A DNA stretch of 64,000 nt, taken from NCBI RefSeq assembly GCF_009741275.1, contig NZ_WOWS01000001.1, positions 868,001-932,000 on the forward strand. The letters are read 5' to 3'. Below, piece after piece: positions 17,162 through 26,316 of this stretch. The number at the start of each line of letters is the position of its first letter. Position 1 is the stretch's first letter. The translations under genes were made by a program, and so were the position numbers. The notes beneath the pieces were generated by a model that worked only from the letters and a program-made list of their open reading frames with translations, was not told where the DNA came from and made no database searches. Source of the DNA: Winogradskyella endarachnes. Its GTDB lineage: Bacteria > Bacteroidota > Bacteroidia > Flavobacteriales > Flavobacteriaceae.

Positions 17162-17169
17162 TATATTTG
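17162..17169 (+). promoter_or_regulatory. -7 element of the DUF4870 gene promoter
   Basis: TATATTTG matches the Bacteroidota -7 consensus, 28 bases before the start at 17198. Confidence 0.5.
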
Positions 17170-17197
17170 TATAAGAAACTATTATATACTTTTTATT

Positions 17198-17644
17198 ATG
17201 TTAGATAATCATCATAAAAATTTAGCGACATTTATTCATTTGTCAACATTTTCTAGGTTTATTATTCCGTTTGGTAATTTTATTGGCCCTATAATATTAT
17301 GGGCAGCAAATAAAGACAAGTCAGACTTTATTGATCAACATGGTAAACAAGCTATTAATTTTCAAATTAGTGTTTTGCTGTATGCTATAATTATAGGCAC
17401 GTTAAGTGTTCCGTTTTTTATATTTAAAGTCTTTAGAAACATGAGTTTTATAGATTTTAACGGTTTTAACAACTTTCATATTAATATAGACCACCCATCT
17501 CCTCTACTGTATATTGGAGGAAGTTTAGGTGCTATTGCAGTGCTTGCTTTTATTATAGAGTTAGCCCTTATAGTTAAGGCGAGTTTATCTGCAAGAGATG
17601 GCGAAAATTATAAGTACCCGTTTACAATTAACTTTTTAAAATAA
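17198..17644 (+). CDS. DUF4870 domain-containing membrane protein
   Basis: A 148-aa protein with three hydrophobic segments and the DUF4870 signature, an N-terminal FIHLSTFSRFIIPFGNFIGPIILWAANKDKS followed by FIDQHGKQAINFQIS. The function is unknown. The gene precedes PadR and PspC genes by 90 bp on the same strand, a grouping often seen in flavobacteria, and may be part of the same envelope-stress unit. Confidence 0.88.
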   Translation: MLDNHHKNLATFIHLSTFSRFIIPFGNFIGPIILWAANKDKSDFIDQHGKQAINFQISVLLYAIIIGTLSVPFFIFKVFRNMSFIDFNGFNNFHINIDHPSPLLYIGGSLGAIAVLAFIIELALIVKASLSARDGENYKYPFTINFLK

Positions 17645-17734
17645 TATAACACGACTTAATCACTCGTTATTTAATCACTTAATAATTATCAATCAAAAAA
17701 TGAACAGTTTAATAGAATTAAAGACTCATAACAC

Positions 17735-18079
17735 ATGAAAATAGAAAACACAAAAGCACAAATGCGTAAAGGTGTTCTGGAGTATTGCATATTATCAATC
17801 TTAAAAGATGAAGACGCATACGTAGCAGAAATTCTAGGCACTCTAAAAGATGCAAAAATGCTTGTTGTAGAAGGTACTATTTATCCACTATTAACAAGAT
17901 TAAAAAATGCAGGTTTACTCAATTACCGTTGGGAAGAATCTACCTCAGGACCACCAAGAAAATATTATGGTCTTACAGAAACAGGCAAACTGTTTCTAAA
18001 TGAATTAAACGCCACTTGGAGCGATTTACAAAATGCCGTTAACCTAGTTACCAACACAAAAAAACATCAAAAAAAATGA
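17735..18079 (+). CDS. PadR family transcriptional regulator
   Basis: A 114-aa winged-helix repressor. The PadR core is clear: RKGVLEYCILSILKDEDAYVAEIL, VEGTIYPLLTRLKNAGLLNYRW and GPPRKYYGLTETG. PadR proteins commonly repress neighbouring membrane or stress genes. The TGA stop overlaps the PspC gene start by 4 bp (ATGA), so the regulator and its likely target are co-expressed. Confidence 0.94.
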   Translation: MKIENTKAQMRKGVLEYCILSILKDEDAYVAEILGTLKDAKMLVVEGTIYPLLTRLKNAGLLNYRWEESTSGPPRKYYGLTETGKLFLNELNATWSDLQNAVNLVTNTKKHQKK

Positions 18080-19917
18080 ATAAAACAGTCAATATTAATT
18101 TAGCAGGTATATTCTTTCATATAGACGAGGATGCATACCTAAAATTATCGCGCTATCTTGAGGCTATAAAACGTTCATTTACAGATTCTCAAGGTCAAAC
18201 AGAAATCATTGCAGATATTGAAGCACGTATTGCAGAATTGTTCTCTGAACGTATTCAAAATGAAAAGCAAGTTGTTGGTATTAAACTCGTTGATGAGGTC
18301 ATTACCATAATGGGACAACCAGAAGACTACCTAGTTGATGATGAAATCTTTGAAGATGGACCACAACCAAACTACAAGTCTAAGTCTAACGCCATGAGAC
18401 GTTTATATAGAGACACAGACAGCTCATATATTGGCGGTGTTGCTGCAGGATTAGGTCATTATTTTGGCATTGATGCATTATGGATTAGACTGATTTGGGT
18501 TATACTTTTCTTTAGTGCAGGTACAGGTGTTTTACTTTACATTTTACTGTGGGCATTAATCCCTGAAGCCAAAACCACGGCAGAAAAACTAACCATGTCT
18601 GGCGACCCAGTGAACATCAGTAACATTGAAAAAAAAATTAAAGACGGCATTGAAACGGTTTCAGAATCCGTGAAAAATGTAGACTTTAAAAAGCATGGCG
18701 ATAGACTGAAAGAAGGTTTTGACCATGTGTCTGATAATATATCTGAAACCGTTAAAAGTGTTGATTTTCAGAAACAAAGCAGTAAGTTAAAATCGAGTTC
18801 ACAATCCTTTTTTGAATCTATTGGTAGCATTATTATGTTTTTCTTAAAAATTGTTGCCAAGTTTATTGGAATTATTCTAATCACTATAGGTATAAGTACT
18901 ATTATTGGGTTAATTATTGCCTTTTTTACTGTTGGTGTAACCAATGCTGTTCATTTTCCTGGTATGGATTTTATTAATGCATCTAATGCAGCAAATATTC
19001 CTATATGGTTAATGTCATTATTATTGTTTTTCGCCATAGGTATTCCTTTTTTCTTTGTCTTTTATCTAGGCTTAAAAATTCTTATAAACAACCTAAAATC
19101 TATAGGTAGCGTAGCCAAATTTGCATTATTAGGGCTATGGATAGTGTCTATAATAGGATTAATTATTACAGGAATAAAACAAGCAACAGAACATGCTTAT
19201 GATGCCAACATTACACAAAGTGAAAATATTTTACATATTACTAAAAACGATACATTAAAAATTAAAATGATTAACCATGACAACTATAATAAGCATTTGT
19301 ATAGCGACAGATATGACTATAAATTAAGTAATGATGATAACTACGAGAATATTATTTCTGCTACAGATGTTAGATTTATTGTTAGGTCTACCACAGATTC
19401 TTTGGCAAAAATCAAAATAAATGCATTTGCTAGAGGTAGTAATTATAATTTGGCCAGAGAACGTGCTGAGGCGATTAACTATAATTATGAATTAGTTGAA
19501 AATGAATTAAAACTAAATTCTTATTTAACCACAAATGCAGAAAATAAGTTTAGTGACCAGCATATTGAAATTATAATTTACTTACCAGAAGGTACTACAC
19601 TATTTGCTAATAATAACACTTATAATTTTCATAAAAACTATAGCTCTGCAAACGATATTTTAGACAATGGTATGGAAAATCAATATCTTAAAGTCATTGA
19701 AGATGATGTAGAATGTTTAGACTGTGAACGTAAAAAAAACACTTTAGATGAAGATGATTATATAACGGAAGACAGCTACACTCAAGAATCTAAATCTGAT
19801 GCAACAATTGTTAATGCTTCAAATGAATCTGAACCCAATACGCAAGAGTCAAAATCTAAAACATCTACTGTTGATTATGAGATTAATGAAGAAGATGGTG
19901 TTACTATTGATGATTGA
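18076..19917 (+). CDS. PspC domain membrane protein
   Basis: A 613-aa protein. An N-terminal helical segment (about 1-90, DEDAYLKLSRYLEAIKRSF) precedes the PspC domain (about 103-172, MRRLYRDTDSSYIGGVAAGLGHYFGIDALWIRLIWV), then two similar amphipathic helices (SVKNVDFKKHGDRLKEGFDHVSD and SVKSVDFQKQSSKL), several membrane helices (about 250-380) and a C-terminal beta-rich domain. PspC domains occur in phage-shock and envelope-stress sensing. The acidic Ser/Glu-rich tail is probably disordered. Together with PadR and the head-GIN protein it forms a typical Bacteroidota cluster. Confidence 0.9.
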   Translation: MNKTVNINLAGIFFHIDEDAYLKLSRYLEAIKRSFTDSQGQTEIIADIEARIAELFSERIQNEKQVVGIKLVDEVITIMGQPEDYLVDDEIFEDGPQPNYKSKSNAMRRLYRDTDSSYIGGVAAGLGHYFGIDALWIRLIWVILFFSAGTGVLLYILLWALIPEAKTTAEKLTMSGDPVNISNIEKKIKDGIETVSESVKNVDFKKHGDRLKEGFDHVSDNISETVKSVDFQKQSSKLKSSSQSFFESIGSIIMFFLKIVAKFIGIILITIGISTIIGLIIAFFTVGVTNAVHFPGMDFINASNAANIPIWLMSLLLFFAIGIPFFFVFYLGLKILINNLKSIGSVAKFALLGLWIVSIIGLIITGIKQATEHAYDANITQSENILHITKNDTLKIKMINHDNYNKHLYSDRYDYKLSNDDNYENIISATDVRFIVRSTTDSLAKIKINAFARGSNYNLARERAEAINYNYELVENELKLNSYLTTNAENKFSDQHIEIIIYLPEGTTLFANNNTYNFHKNYSSANDILDNGMENQYLKVIEDDVECLDCERKKNTLDEDDYITEDSYTQESKSDATIVNASNESEPNTQESKSKTSTVDYEINEEDGVTIDD

Positions 19918-20021
19918 TACCCAAAATTAAACAACTCATCACTTTTTAATTTAAAAAAAGATAAAACCTTAATACATTTATAAAAACAAGAATTTCATCA
20001 ATCAAAAAACAAACAGAACTT

Positions 20022-20750
20022 ATGACAACACTAACCAGAATAATCGTAACCAGTATAATTAGTTTAATGTTATTTTCTTGCAACTTTTCTATGAATTTAG
20101 GAACAGGCATTGACGGAAACGGCAATGTAATTAATGTAGATCGCAGTATTTCTAGTGATTTTGAGAACATTAAAGTAAGCCAAGGATTAGACCTTTACAT
20201 TACTCAAACAGATAATGTTGCTTTAACTATTGAAGCCGATGAAAACTTAATGGACCTTATAATGACAGACGTTGAAAACGGTACATTAAGAATATATACT
20301 ACAGAAAATATAAGAAGAGCAACCTCTAGAAAAATACTTTTAAATGTAGAACACATCTCCTCTATAAAGGCAACCAGTGGAAGCGATGTATTTTCAACAA
20401 ATACTATTGTAGCCGAAAATTTACAACTAAATTGTACAAGTGGAGCAGATATTAAACTTGCTGTAAAAACTAACTTTTTAGAATGTAGCTCTACAAGCGG
20501 TAGTGATATAAAACTTAGTGGTATCACCAACAATTTTAAAGCTTCTGCAACAGGTGGTAGTGATATTAATGCTTCAGACCTAAAGGCTAAGTCTTCTAAT
20601 GCTAAAGCCACAAGTGGTGCAGATATATCTTTAAATACATCAGAATCACTGATAGCAAAAGCTACAAGCGGAGGAGATATTAGATATTCTGGAAACCCAG
20701 AAAAAGTAGAAAAATCAGACACATCAGCTGGTAGTATTAGAAAACAATAA
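20022..20750 (+). CDS. Head-GIN (DUF2807) domain lipoprotein
   Basis: A 242-aa lipoprotein (lipobox Cys at residue 20, LFSC). The head-GIN/DUF2807 domain forms a right-handed beta helix; here the ladder is visible as repeated ATSGSDxx / STSGSDIKL / ATGGSDINA / ATSGADISL units from residue 115 onward. It is found downstream of PspC genes in Bacteroidota. The function is unknown, probably an extracytoplasmic binding surface. A hairpin terminator follows. Confidence 0.92.
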   Translation: MTTLTRIIVTSIISLMLFSCNFSMNLGTGIDGNGNVINVDRSISSDFENIKVSQGLDLYITQTDNVALTIEADENLMDLIMTDVENGTLRIYTTENIRRATSRKILLNVEHISSIKATSGSDVFSTNTIVAENLQLNCTSGADIKLAVKTNFLECSSTSGSDIKLSGITNNFKASATGGSDINASDLKAKSSNAKATSGADISLNTSESLIAKATSGGDIRYSGNPEKVEKSDTSAGSIRKQ

Positions 20751-20806
20751 CATTAAAATAACCTCATAGAGATAACCAACCAAACAAACACCAATCAGTC
20801 AATTTA

Positions 20807-20846
20807 AAACCATTTCAAATTCTAATTAGAGTTTGGGATGGTTTTT
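20807..20846 (+). terminator. Rho-independent terminator after head-GIN gene
   Basis: Stem AAACCATTTCAAA / TTTGGGATGGTTT with two G-T pairs and a 12-nt loop, followed by a T-run. Confidence 0.75.
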
Positions 20847-20995
20847 ATTTATCTTAGTTCAAAACTTTTATTGACCAATATTAAAGAGAAATTGTTAATA
20901 TTGACAAACCAAATTCATTAAAGAGGTGAATAACCTATTACAGTGACTAATTTAGTGGATTTTGTGTCTTATAAGAGACAATAAACTATTAGAAT

Positions 20996-21832
20996 ATGAA
21001 AAAATTATTACGCATTCTATTTATTACAGTGGTAACATTACCATTGGCATCTGCACAATCTGAAGAAAAAATAAAAGGAAATAGAAACGTTACCATACAA
21101 CAAACTTATGTTGATGATTTCCACTCTATTTTAGTTGATGGGGATTTTTCTATAGAAATGGTTTACAATAGCAAACCTTCAGTTAATATTGAAGCTGATG
21201 AAAACCTACACGAGGTTATAGATTTTAATGTTGTTGATGGTGTGTTAACCTTTATAGAGAAAGTAAGGATTTCATCTAAAAAGAAACTAAATATTACTGT
21301 TAACTATGGCGATTTGCTGTCTAATATTGAAACTAGAGGTGATGGAGAAATTCGATCACTAACATCTATGGAACTTAACGATGTTACTTTAGTGACAGCA
21401 GATAATTCTAGAGCATACTTAAATATAATTGCTAAATCATTTGATTATAAAAGCTCTGGTAAATCTAAAACAAGATTAAACCTAACTGCAGATTCTGTTA
21501 AGATTGAACTTAGTGACAATACTAAATTAGATGCTTTAGTAACTAGTAAAATAGCTGATTTTGATTTGTACCAACGAGCAGACGCTGTGATAGAAGGAAA
21601 CACTAATAGTTCTGTTTTACGATTAGATAATTCAACTAACTTTAACGGTGAAAAATTTGATGTTAAATCTGCAGATATAAGTGTAGAGGATTCTAGCGAT
21701 TTAACTATTTCTGCCGTAGATAATATTACCATTTCAGCTTCTGGTAATAGTGAAATTTACCTATATGGAAATTCTACAATAACAATTACAAAATTTGGAG
21801 ACACCGCTAAACTTCAGAAAAAGAAATATTAG
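20996..21832 (+). CDS. Secreted head-GIN (DUF2807)-like protein
   Basis: A 278-aa protein with a signal peptide cut after SAQ (about residue 21) and no lipobox Cys. The body is a beta-helix of DUF2807 type, opening with IKGNRNVTIQQTYVDDFHSILVDGDFSIEMVYN and continuing with strand repeats. It is a distant relative of the preceding lipoprotein but has its own promoter region after a terminator. It converges on the YceI gene with only 2 bp between stop codons. No partner or ligand is known. Confidence 0.8.
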   Translation: MKKLLRILFITVVTLPLASAQSEEKIKGNRNVTIQQTYVDDFHSILVDGDFSIEMVYNSKPSVNIEADENLHEVIDFNVVDGVLTFIEKVRISSKKKLNITVNYGDLLSNIETRGDGEIRSLTSMELNDVTLVTADNSRAYLNIIAKSFDYKSSGKSKTRLNLTADSVKIELSDNTKLDALVTSKIADFDLYQRADAVIEGNTNSSVLRLDNSTNFNGEKFDVKSADISVEDSSDLTISAVDNITISASGNSEIYLYGNSTITITKFGDTAKLQKKKY

Positions 21833-21834
21833 TT

Positions 21835-22431
21835 TTAAGATTCTATTATTTTAAGCAAAAACTCTATTTCTATAATTGGAGATACTTTAACCATACCTAA
21901 CATTTTTGTTGGTGCAACTAAGTTAAAATCTGTAATATCTAATGGCATAACACCACCAACGTTTAATAAGTCGTTATTAACTATAGTTACTGGTATTCTG
22001 TAAGTTTTTACAACATCATTTATTAAAATATCAATTATAGCTGTTCTTGTATTACTACTAGTTTCTACTTTAGATAATTCTTTTAATTTAAGTGTAATTT
22101 CAGGGAATTGTTCTGTTTTTAGCAATGCCCTAAAATCTTTATTAATTGCTTTTCCTCCACAATCAAATTCTACATTAGGTAATATTAATTTAGCATCTTT
22201 AAATTCAATATTATGCTCTAAATCTGTATACTGAATGGCTATGGATTTTGAGATAGCAGACATATTAAACTGACACTCAAACGTACTTACATTAGTTTCA
22301 CCATTTATTTTTAAAAAACTATCTGTTGCTAAGACAACTGTAGATTCTTTAATTGTAGACGCATTCATTATATACTCTGCTTTATTAGAGTATATAAAAA
22401 TTACAATGAGAAATATTAATGTTCTTACCAT
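21835..22431 (-). CDS. YceI family protein
   Basis: A 198-aa protein with a signal peptide and a YceI-type lipocalin-like beta barrel (strands around VEFDCGGKAINKDFRALLKTEQFPEITLKL and DVVKTYRIPVTI). YceI barrels in other bacteria bind polyprenyl chains. The start is placed at ATG 22431 (MVRTLIF...) because the longer frame would run back through the terminator hairpin of the upstream porin gene. It is the third member of a YceI-porin-YceI minus-strand group. Confidence 0.8.
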   Translation of the reverse strand: MVRTLIFLIVIFIYSNKAEYIMNASTIKESTVVLATDSFLKINGETNVSTFECQFNMSAISKSIAIQYTDLEHNIEFKDAKLILPNVEFDCGGKAINKDFRALLKTEQFPEITLKLKELSKVETSSNTRTAIIDILINDVVKTYRIPVTIVNNDLLNVGGVMPLDITDFNLVAPTKMLGMVKVSPIIEIEFLLKIIES

Positions 22432-22440
22432 GATGAAAAT

Positions 22441-22474
22441 AAAAAAAAGGCCTTCATCTAAAGAGACAAAGGCC
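22441..22474 (-). terminator. Terminator after porin gene
   Basis: On the minus strand, stem GGCCTT / AAGGCC followed by eight T residues. It lies 17 bp after the porin stop and upstream of the YceI gene, so the latter may have partly independent expression. Confidence 0.75.
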
Positions 22475-22490
22475 AAGTTAATTATTTTTT

Positions 22491-23768
22491 TTAGAAACTA
22501 ATAACAGCCTCAACCATAAGTCCATTAAACTTAGCATCTTCTAAAAGATTAGCTGTAGGATAATCATTATATTCTTGAGTTACATACTCCGCTTTTAAAA
22601 GTACATTTTGAGTTAAAAACCAACCTGCACCTAACTGAAATCTATTTATACTAACATCGTCACCACTAGCTAATTCAGCACTAACTGTATTATATCTAGC
22701 GCCTAAGAATACATTTTCTTTTTCTCCAAATCTGTAGATAACTTCACCTGCATATTGTTCTGCATTTCTTCTATCTGTTTCACTTAATGCTTTTCCAGAT
22801 GTTAATTCTACAGTACCAAACACTTCTAAACCACCATACTTAACAAATGGGTTAATCATTATGGCTGTAATTTTATTTGTAAAAGATGGATCAAAACGAC
22901 CTGATCTAAAGTTATCACTAGTTGCAGAAGCATCTTGCAATATGTCATAATATCTAGAACCTGCTCTATCTGCACTATACAGATAAACTCTTTGTGCATA
23001 ACCTGTATTGTAAATAGATCCAGATAATCTAAATCTAAAGTCTTCAGAAATTTGCTTATCATAGCCTACTTTAGCCAAAAATGCAGCGCCACCTGTAGAT
23101 CCGTCAGAAATAGACGTACTTTGATTTAATTTACCATTTGTGAAGCCTACCATACCAAAGAAACCGTTTCCTGTATTGTAATATACTTCTGCACCAACTT
23201 CTGTTGTAAAAGAATCCATTATTAGGTTACCTACAAATGGGTTATGTATAGCTTCTGCGTTATCACTTCTTCTAAAGTGTGCATCACCATAGTTGTTTTC
23301 CATATGACCAATTTTAATAGTCGTCTTTTTCATAAGTTCTTCTAAGAAACCTTCTTTGATGAAATCTAATTTATCAACTTGAAAATAACCGCCTTTAACG
23401 TATGGTTCGTGGTGGTGTCTAGAAGACAAATATGTTCTTAAGTGCATGTTAACACCATCAAAAAGTGCTACATCTAAGTCTAAGTTAGCTGTTGCTAGGT
23501 TAAAGTTACTGCCTACTTCTGCCATTGCTACAGACCCTGAATTTTCATTATCTAAAGCCTGATATTGTAATGCAAACGCACCTCCTATTCTTACTTTAAT
23601 ATCTTCAAAAGTTGTAACTGTATCTTTTTTTGCTTCAAATAAATTTACACCTCTTTGATCAGGAGTTCTATAGTTATCTAAATCTCTTTTTGCTTTGTTT
23701 TGTGCTGATACTGTATATCCCATTGTAATTACAATGAAAAGGGTTACGAGTTTTAATACTGGTTTCAT
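22491..23768 (-). CDS. Outer-membrane porin-like beta-barrel protein
   Basis: A 425-aa protein with a signal peptide (to about residue 22, VSAQ) and regular amphipathic strands ending in a C-terminal Phe (LMVEAVISF), as expected for an outer-membrane barrel. The features (IKIGHMENNYGDAHFRRSDNAEAIHNPFVGN and multiple Gly/Tyr strand ends) resemble the large group of flavobacterial porins distantly related to OprO/P. The substrate cannot be read from sequence. It lies 41 bp downstream of a YceI gene on the same strand. Confidence 0.8.
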   Translation of the reverse strand: MKPVLKLVTLFIVITMGYTVSAQNKAKRDLDNYRTPDQRGVNLFEAKKDTVTTFEDIKVRIGGAFALQYQALDNENSGSVAMAEVGSNFNLATANLDLDVALFDGVNMHLRTYLSSRHHHEPYVKGGYFQVDKLDFIKEGFLEELMKKTTIKIGHMENNYGDAHFRRSDNAEAIHNPFVGNLIMDSFTTEVGAEVYYNTGNGFFGMVGFTNGKLNQSTSISDGSTGGAAFLAKVGYDKQISEDFRFRLSGSIYNTGYAQRVYLYSADRAGSRYYDILQDASATSDNFRSGRFDPSFTNKITAIMINPFVKYGGLEVFGTVELTSGKALSETDRRNAEQYAGEVIYRFGEKENVFLGARYNTVSAELASGDDVSINRFQLGAGWFLTQNVLLKAEYVTQEYNDYPTANLLEDAKFNGLMVEAVISF

Positions 23769-23809
23769 ATGTATTAGGTTTAATTGTTATTAAAAAAATT
23801 TTATTAATG

Positions 23810-24400
23810 TTAATTTTTATTGAATACTGATTTAAAAATGATTTTTATTTCATCTCCTGTTTTAATGGTTCCTAAAAGTGCTTTTGGTGGATCTACCCCA
23901 AAATCTGTCATCTTAAAAGACTTTTCGCCTTCTAACGAAACTTTAGACCCATCGATTTTTACGGATACAATCATTGTTAGTGATTTAGTAACACCTGCAA
24001 TTGTCATGTCTCCAACAACGGTAACTTTAAATGAAGTATCAGTTAGTTTATCTACCTTACTCACAGAAGTTAACTTATAATCCATTGTCTTATAATCATC
24101 CGTTTTTAAAGCTTCGTAGGTATTGTTATCCATAGAAGATTTTCCACTCTTAAGGCTTTCTGCTTCTATAGAAACACTTAAACTTTCAATTGTTAAATCT
24201 TCTGTATTAGAAATAACAAGCTTACCAGATTGCTTTTCTGTATCTAAATGCCAATCGTGTAAAGAAGATGTACCGTGTACTTCTAATACCGAATTAGAAT
24301 TGCTTAAGGTGAAATTTTGTGAATATGTTATTTGGGTAGAAAATAGACCACTTATAATAACCAAAATAAAAAATGCTGGAAATTTAATTGAATGTTTCAT
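23810..24400 (-). CDS. YceI family protein
   Basis: A 196-aa secreted protein with a signal peptide (about 1-27) and the YceI signature: SVLEVHGTSSLHDWHLDTEK near the start, KTDDYKTMDYKLTS, and GDMTIAGVTKSLTM. The HGTSSLHDW segment is typical of Bacteroidota YceI proteins. YceI barrels bind isoprenoid or fatty amide ligands. It is the first gene of the YceI-porin-YceI set. Confidence 0.93.
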   Translation of the reverse strand: MKHSIKFPAFFILVIISGLFSTQITYSQNFTLSNSNSVLEVHGTSSLHDWHLDTEKQSGKLVISNTEDLTIESLSVSIEAESLKSGKSSMDNNTYEALKTDDYKTMDYKLTSVSKVDKLTDTSFKVTVVGDMTIAGVTKSLTMIVSVKIDGSKVSLEGEKSFKMTDFGVDPPKALLGTIKTGDEIKIIFKSVFNKN

Positions 24401-24530
24401 TGTCTTGCTATTAATGTTTATGCAAAGATTTATATTAATAGCATTTTAAATTATGACAAAAATCATATAAATAATTATATCTTATTTTTTAACACAATGA
24501 TTGATTTTTCTCTAAAATTTAAACATAAAA

Positions 24531-24557
24531 AAAGCCGAAACTTTCGTTTCGGCTTTT
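24531..24557 (-). terminator. Terminator after trxB
   Basis: Perfect 11-bp stem (AAAGCCGAAAC / GTTTCGGCTTT) with a 4-nt loop. The A-run on the left gives a U-run on the minus-strand transcript. Confidence 0.88.
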
Positions 24558-24576
24558 ATATAATGTGGTAAAAATT

Positions 24577-25560
24577 TTAGTTATAACTAGACGTTGCAAT
24601 TTCAAAATCAGCATTCTTTGCTGCTAAGTATCTCTCAGCATCTAACGCTGCCATACAACCTGTACCTGCTGCAGTTATAGCTTGTCTATAAACATGATCC
24701 GCAGCATCGCCACTTACAAATACACCTTCTACATTAGTTTTGCTTGTGCCTGGTTGTGCATTAATAATATAGCCAGTTTCATCTAAATCTAAAATACCTT
24801 TAAAAATATCTGTATTAGGCTTATGGCCAATAGCTACAAAGAAACCTGTAGCTTCAATATCGTGTTTTTCATTGGTTTTGTTATTAAATACCCTAACGCC
24901 ATTTACTAATTGCCCATCGCCTAAAACCTCTTCAGTTTCTGTATTATAAAGGATTTCTATATTTTCTGTATTTATAACACGTTGTGCCATAATCTTAGAA
25001 GCTCTAAACTCATCTCGTCTTACCAACATAGTGACTTTTTTACAAAGTTTAGATAAGTAATGAGCTTCTTCACAAGCTGAATCTCCTGCGCCCACAATTA
25101 CAACTTCTTGATTTCTATAAAAGAAACCATCGCAAACCGCACATGCAGATACACCTCCACCAAGCTTTAAATATTTTTGTTCAGATGGAAGGCCTAAGTA
25201 TTTAGCAGAAGCACCTGTAGAAATAATTACCGTATCTGCATGAATTTCTTTTTCATCATTAATCCACGCTTTATGTATATCTCCAGAAAAATCAACTTTA
25301 CTCACCCAGCCATGACGCACATCTGTACCAAAGCGCTCTGCTTGCTTTTGTAATTGCATCATCATTTCTGGTCCTGTAATTCCTTCTGGATAACCCGGAA
25401 AATTCTCAACATCATTAGTCGTTGTTAATTGTCCTCCTGGTTGTTCTCCTTGATATAAAACAGGTTCCATATTCGCTCTAGAGGCATAGATAGCAGCAGT
25501 GTACCCTGCAGGTCCTGAACCTATAATTAAACATTTTACTCTTTCAATTGTATCAGACAT
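24577..25560 (-). CDS. trxB: Thioredoxin-disulfide reductase
   Basis: A 327-aa flavoprotein that reduces thioredoxin with NADPH. Visible are the FAD motif GSGPAGYTAAIYASRA (about 14-29), the redox-active CAVC (C140, C143), the NADPH-binding GAGDSACEEAHYL and the second FAD motif VFVSGDAADHVYRQAITAAGTGCMAALDAE. The length is standard. It has its own promoter element and terminator, so it is probably monocistronic. Confidence 0.97.
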   Translation of the reverse strand: MSDTIERVKCLIIGSGPAGYTAAIYASRANMEPVLYQGEQPGGQLTTTNDVENFPGYPEGITGPEMMMQLQKQAERFGTDVRHGWVSKVDFSGDIHKAWINDEKEIHADTVIISTGASAKYLGLPSEQKYLKLGGGVSACAVCDGFFYRNQEVVIVGAGDSACEEAHYLSKLCKKVTMLVRRDEFRASKIMAQRVINTENIEILYNTETEEVLGDGQLVNGVRVFNNKTNEKHDIEATGFFVAIGHKPNTDIFKGILDLDETGYIINAQPGTSKTNVEGVFVSGDAADHVYRQAITAAGTGCMAALDAERYLAAKNADFEIATSSYN

Positions 25561-25584
25561 AACCTTATTTTTTTATAGCTATAA

Positions 25585-25592
25585 CAAAAGTA
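25585..25592 (-). promoter_or_regulatory. -7 element of the trxB promoter
   Basis: TACTTTTG on the minus strand matches TAnnTTTG, 24 bases upstream of the trxB start. Confidence 0.5.
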
Positions 25593-25721
25593 GGTTTTTT
25601 GACTAAAACCTTACAGAATAGTTATTAACACTATCTATAGTTTTATAAATTTTACAAATACAATGGTTTTCTATTTATAATTTCGTAATTTATAGGTGTT
25701 TAACTGAAAATCTCTAAAATT

Positions 25722-26201
25722 ATGAAATCAAATTTAGTACTATTAATTATGGCTTTGGTGTTTGTAATTTCTTGCAAAGACCAACCTGAAACTGAAGTAA
25801 AACCAATAGAAGCAGAAACAGCAACTGAAAATAAATTAAATAAGCTTAAAGGCACTTGGGAACTTGTAGGGTTCTATAATTACAAGGATAATGTGGTTGT
25901 AGATTCATTCTCTAACAATACCATTTCTAAACAAGTTAAAATGTTTACAGATAGTAAAGTAATGTGGTGTAAATTACTAAAGACAGATTCTATTGAGTTT
26001 TTTGGGTATGGTTCTTACAATTATGATGAAGGTACATTAACTGAAGTTTTAGATTTTGGTTCTGCTTTTATGAATGAGGTAATTAAAGAACAACAAGAAT
26101 TTAAATTCGAATTAGATTTATCGGAAAACCGTTTTGAACAAATTGAAATTGACGAAGAGGGTAATAAAATTTATTCTGAAAATTATAAACGTGTGGAGTA
26201 A
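25722..26201 (+). CDS. Lipocalin-like lipoprotein, unknown function
   Basis: A 159-aa lipoprotein (lipobox Cys at residue 18, VISC). After a Glu/Thr-rich linker comes a short domain starting LKGTWELVGFYN, the G-x-W opening of lipocalin-like domains common in Bacteroidota lipoproteins. It is a single gene convergent with the SIMPL gene. No ligand or partner is apparent. Confidence 0.75.
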   Translation: MKSNLVLLIMALVFVISCKDQPETEVKPIEAETATENKLNKLKGTWELVGFYNYKDNVVVDSFSNNTISKQVKMFTDSKVMWCKLLKTDSIEFFGYGSYNYDEGTLTEVLDFGSAFMNEVIKEQQEFKFELDLSENRFEQIEIDEEGNKIYSENYKRVE

Positions 26202-26222
26202 TATAATAGACTGTTATAAATG

Positions 26223-26264
26223 TAAAGTCTGCGAACATCTTTGAAAAAATGAACACAGACTTTA
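26223..26264. terminator. Possible bidirectional terminator hairpin
   Basis: TAAAGTCTG and CAGACTTTA form a 9-bp stem around a 24-nt loop between two converging genes. There is no strong T-run, so this is tentative. Confidence 0.4.
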
Positions 26265-26316
26265 ACTCCTAACTAACAAATCACTATTAAATAAGTGATA
26301 CCATAAACATTACACA

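Noticed and set aside
20204-20722. 172-aa minus-strand open frame opposite the head-GIN gene
   Set aside because: It mirrors the repetitive head-GIN coding sequence, has no sensible start context and no protein-like character; a shadow frame.
20960-20985. Third copy of the ECF promoter motif (TTTTGTGTCTTATA before the second head-GIN gene)
   Set aside because: Only part of the downstream block is similar; no AAGTAGGGTTTT block is found at the required distance.
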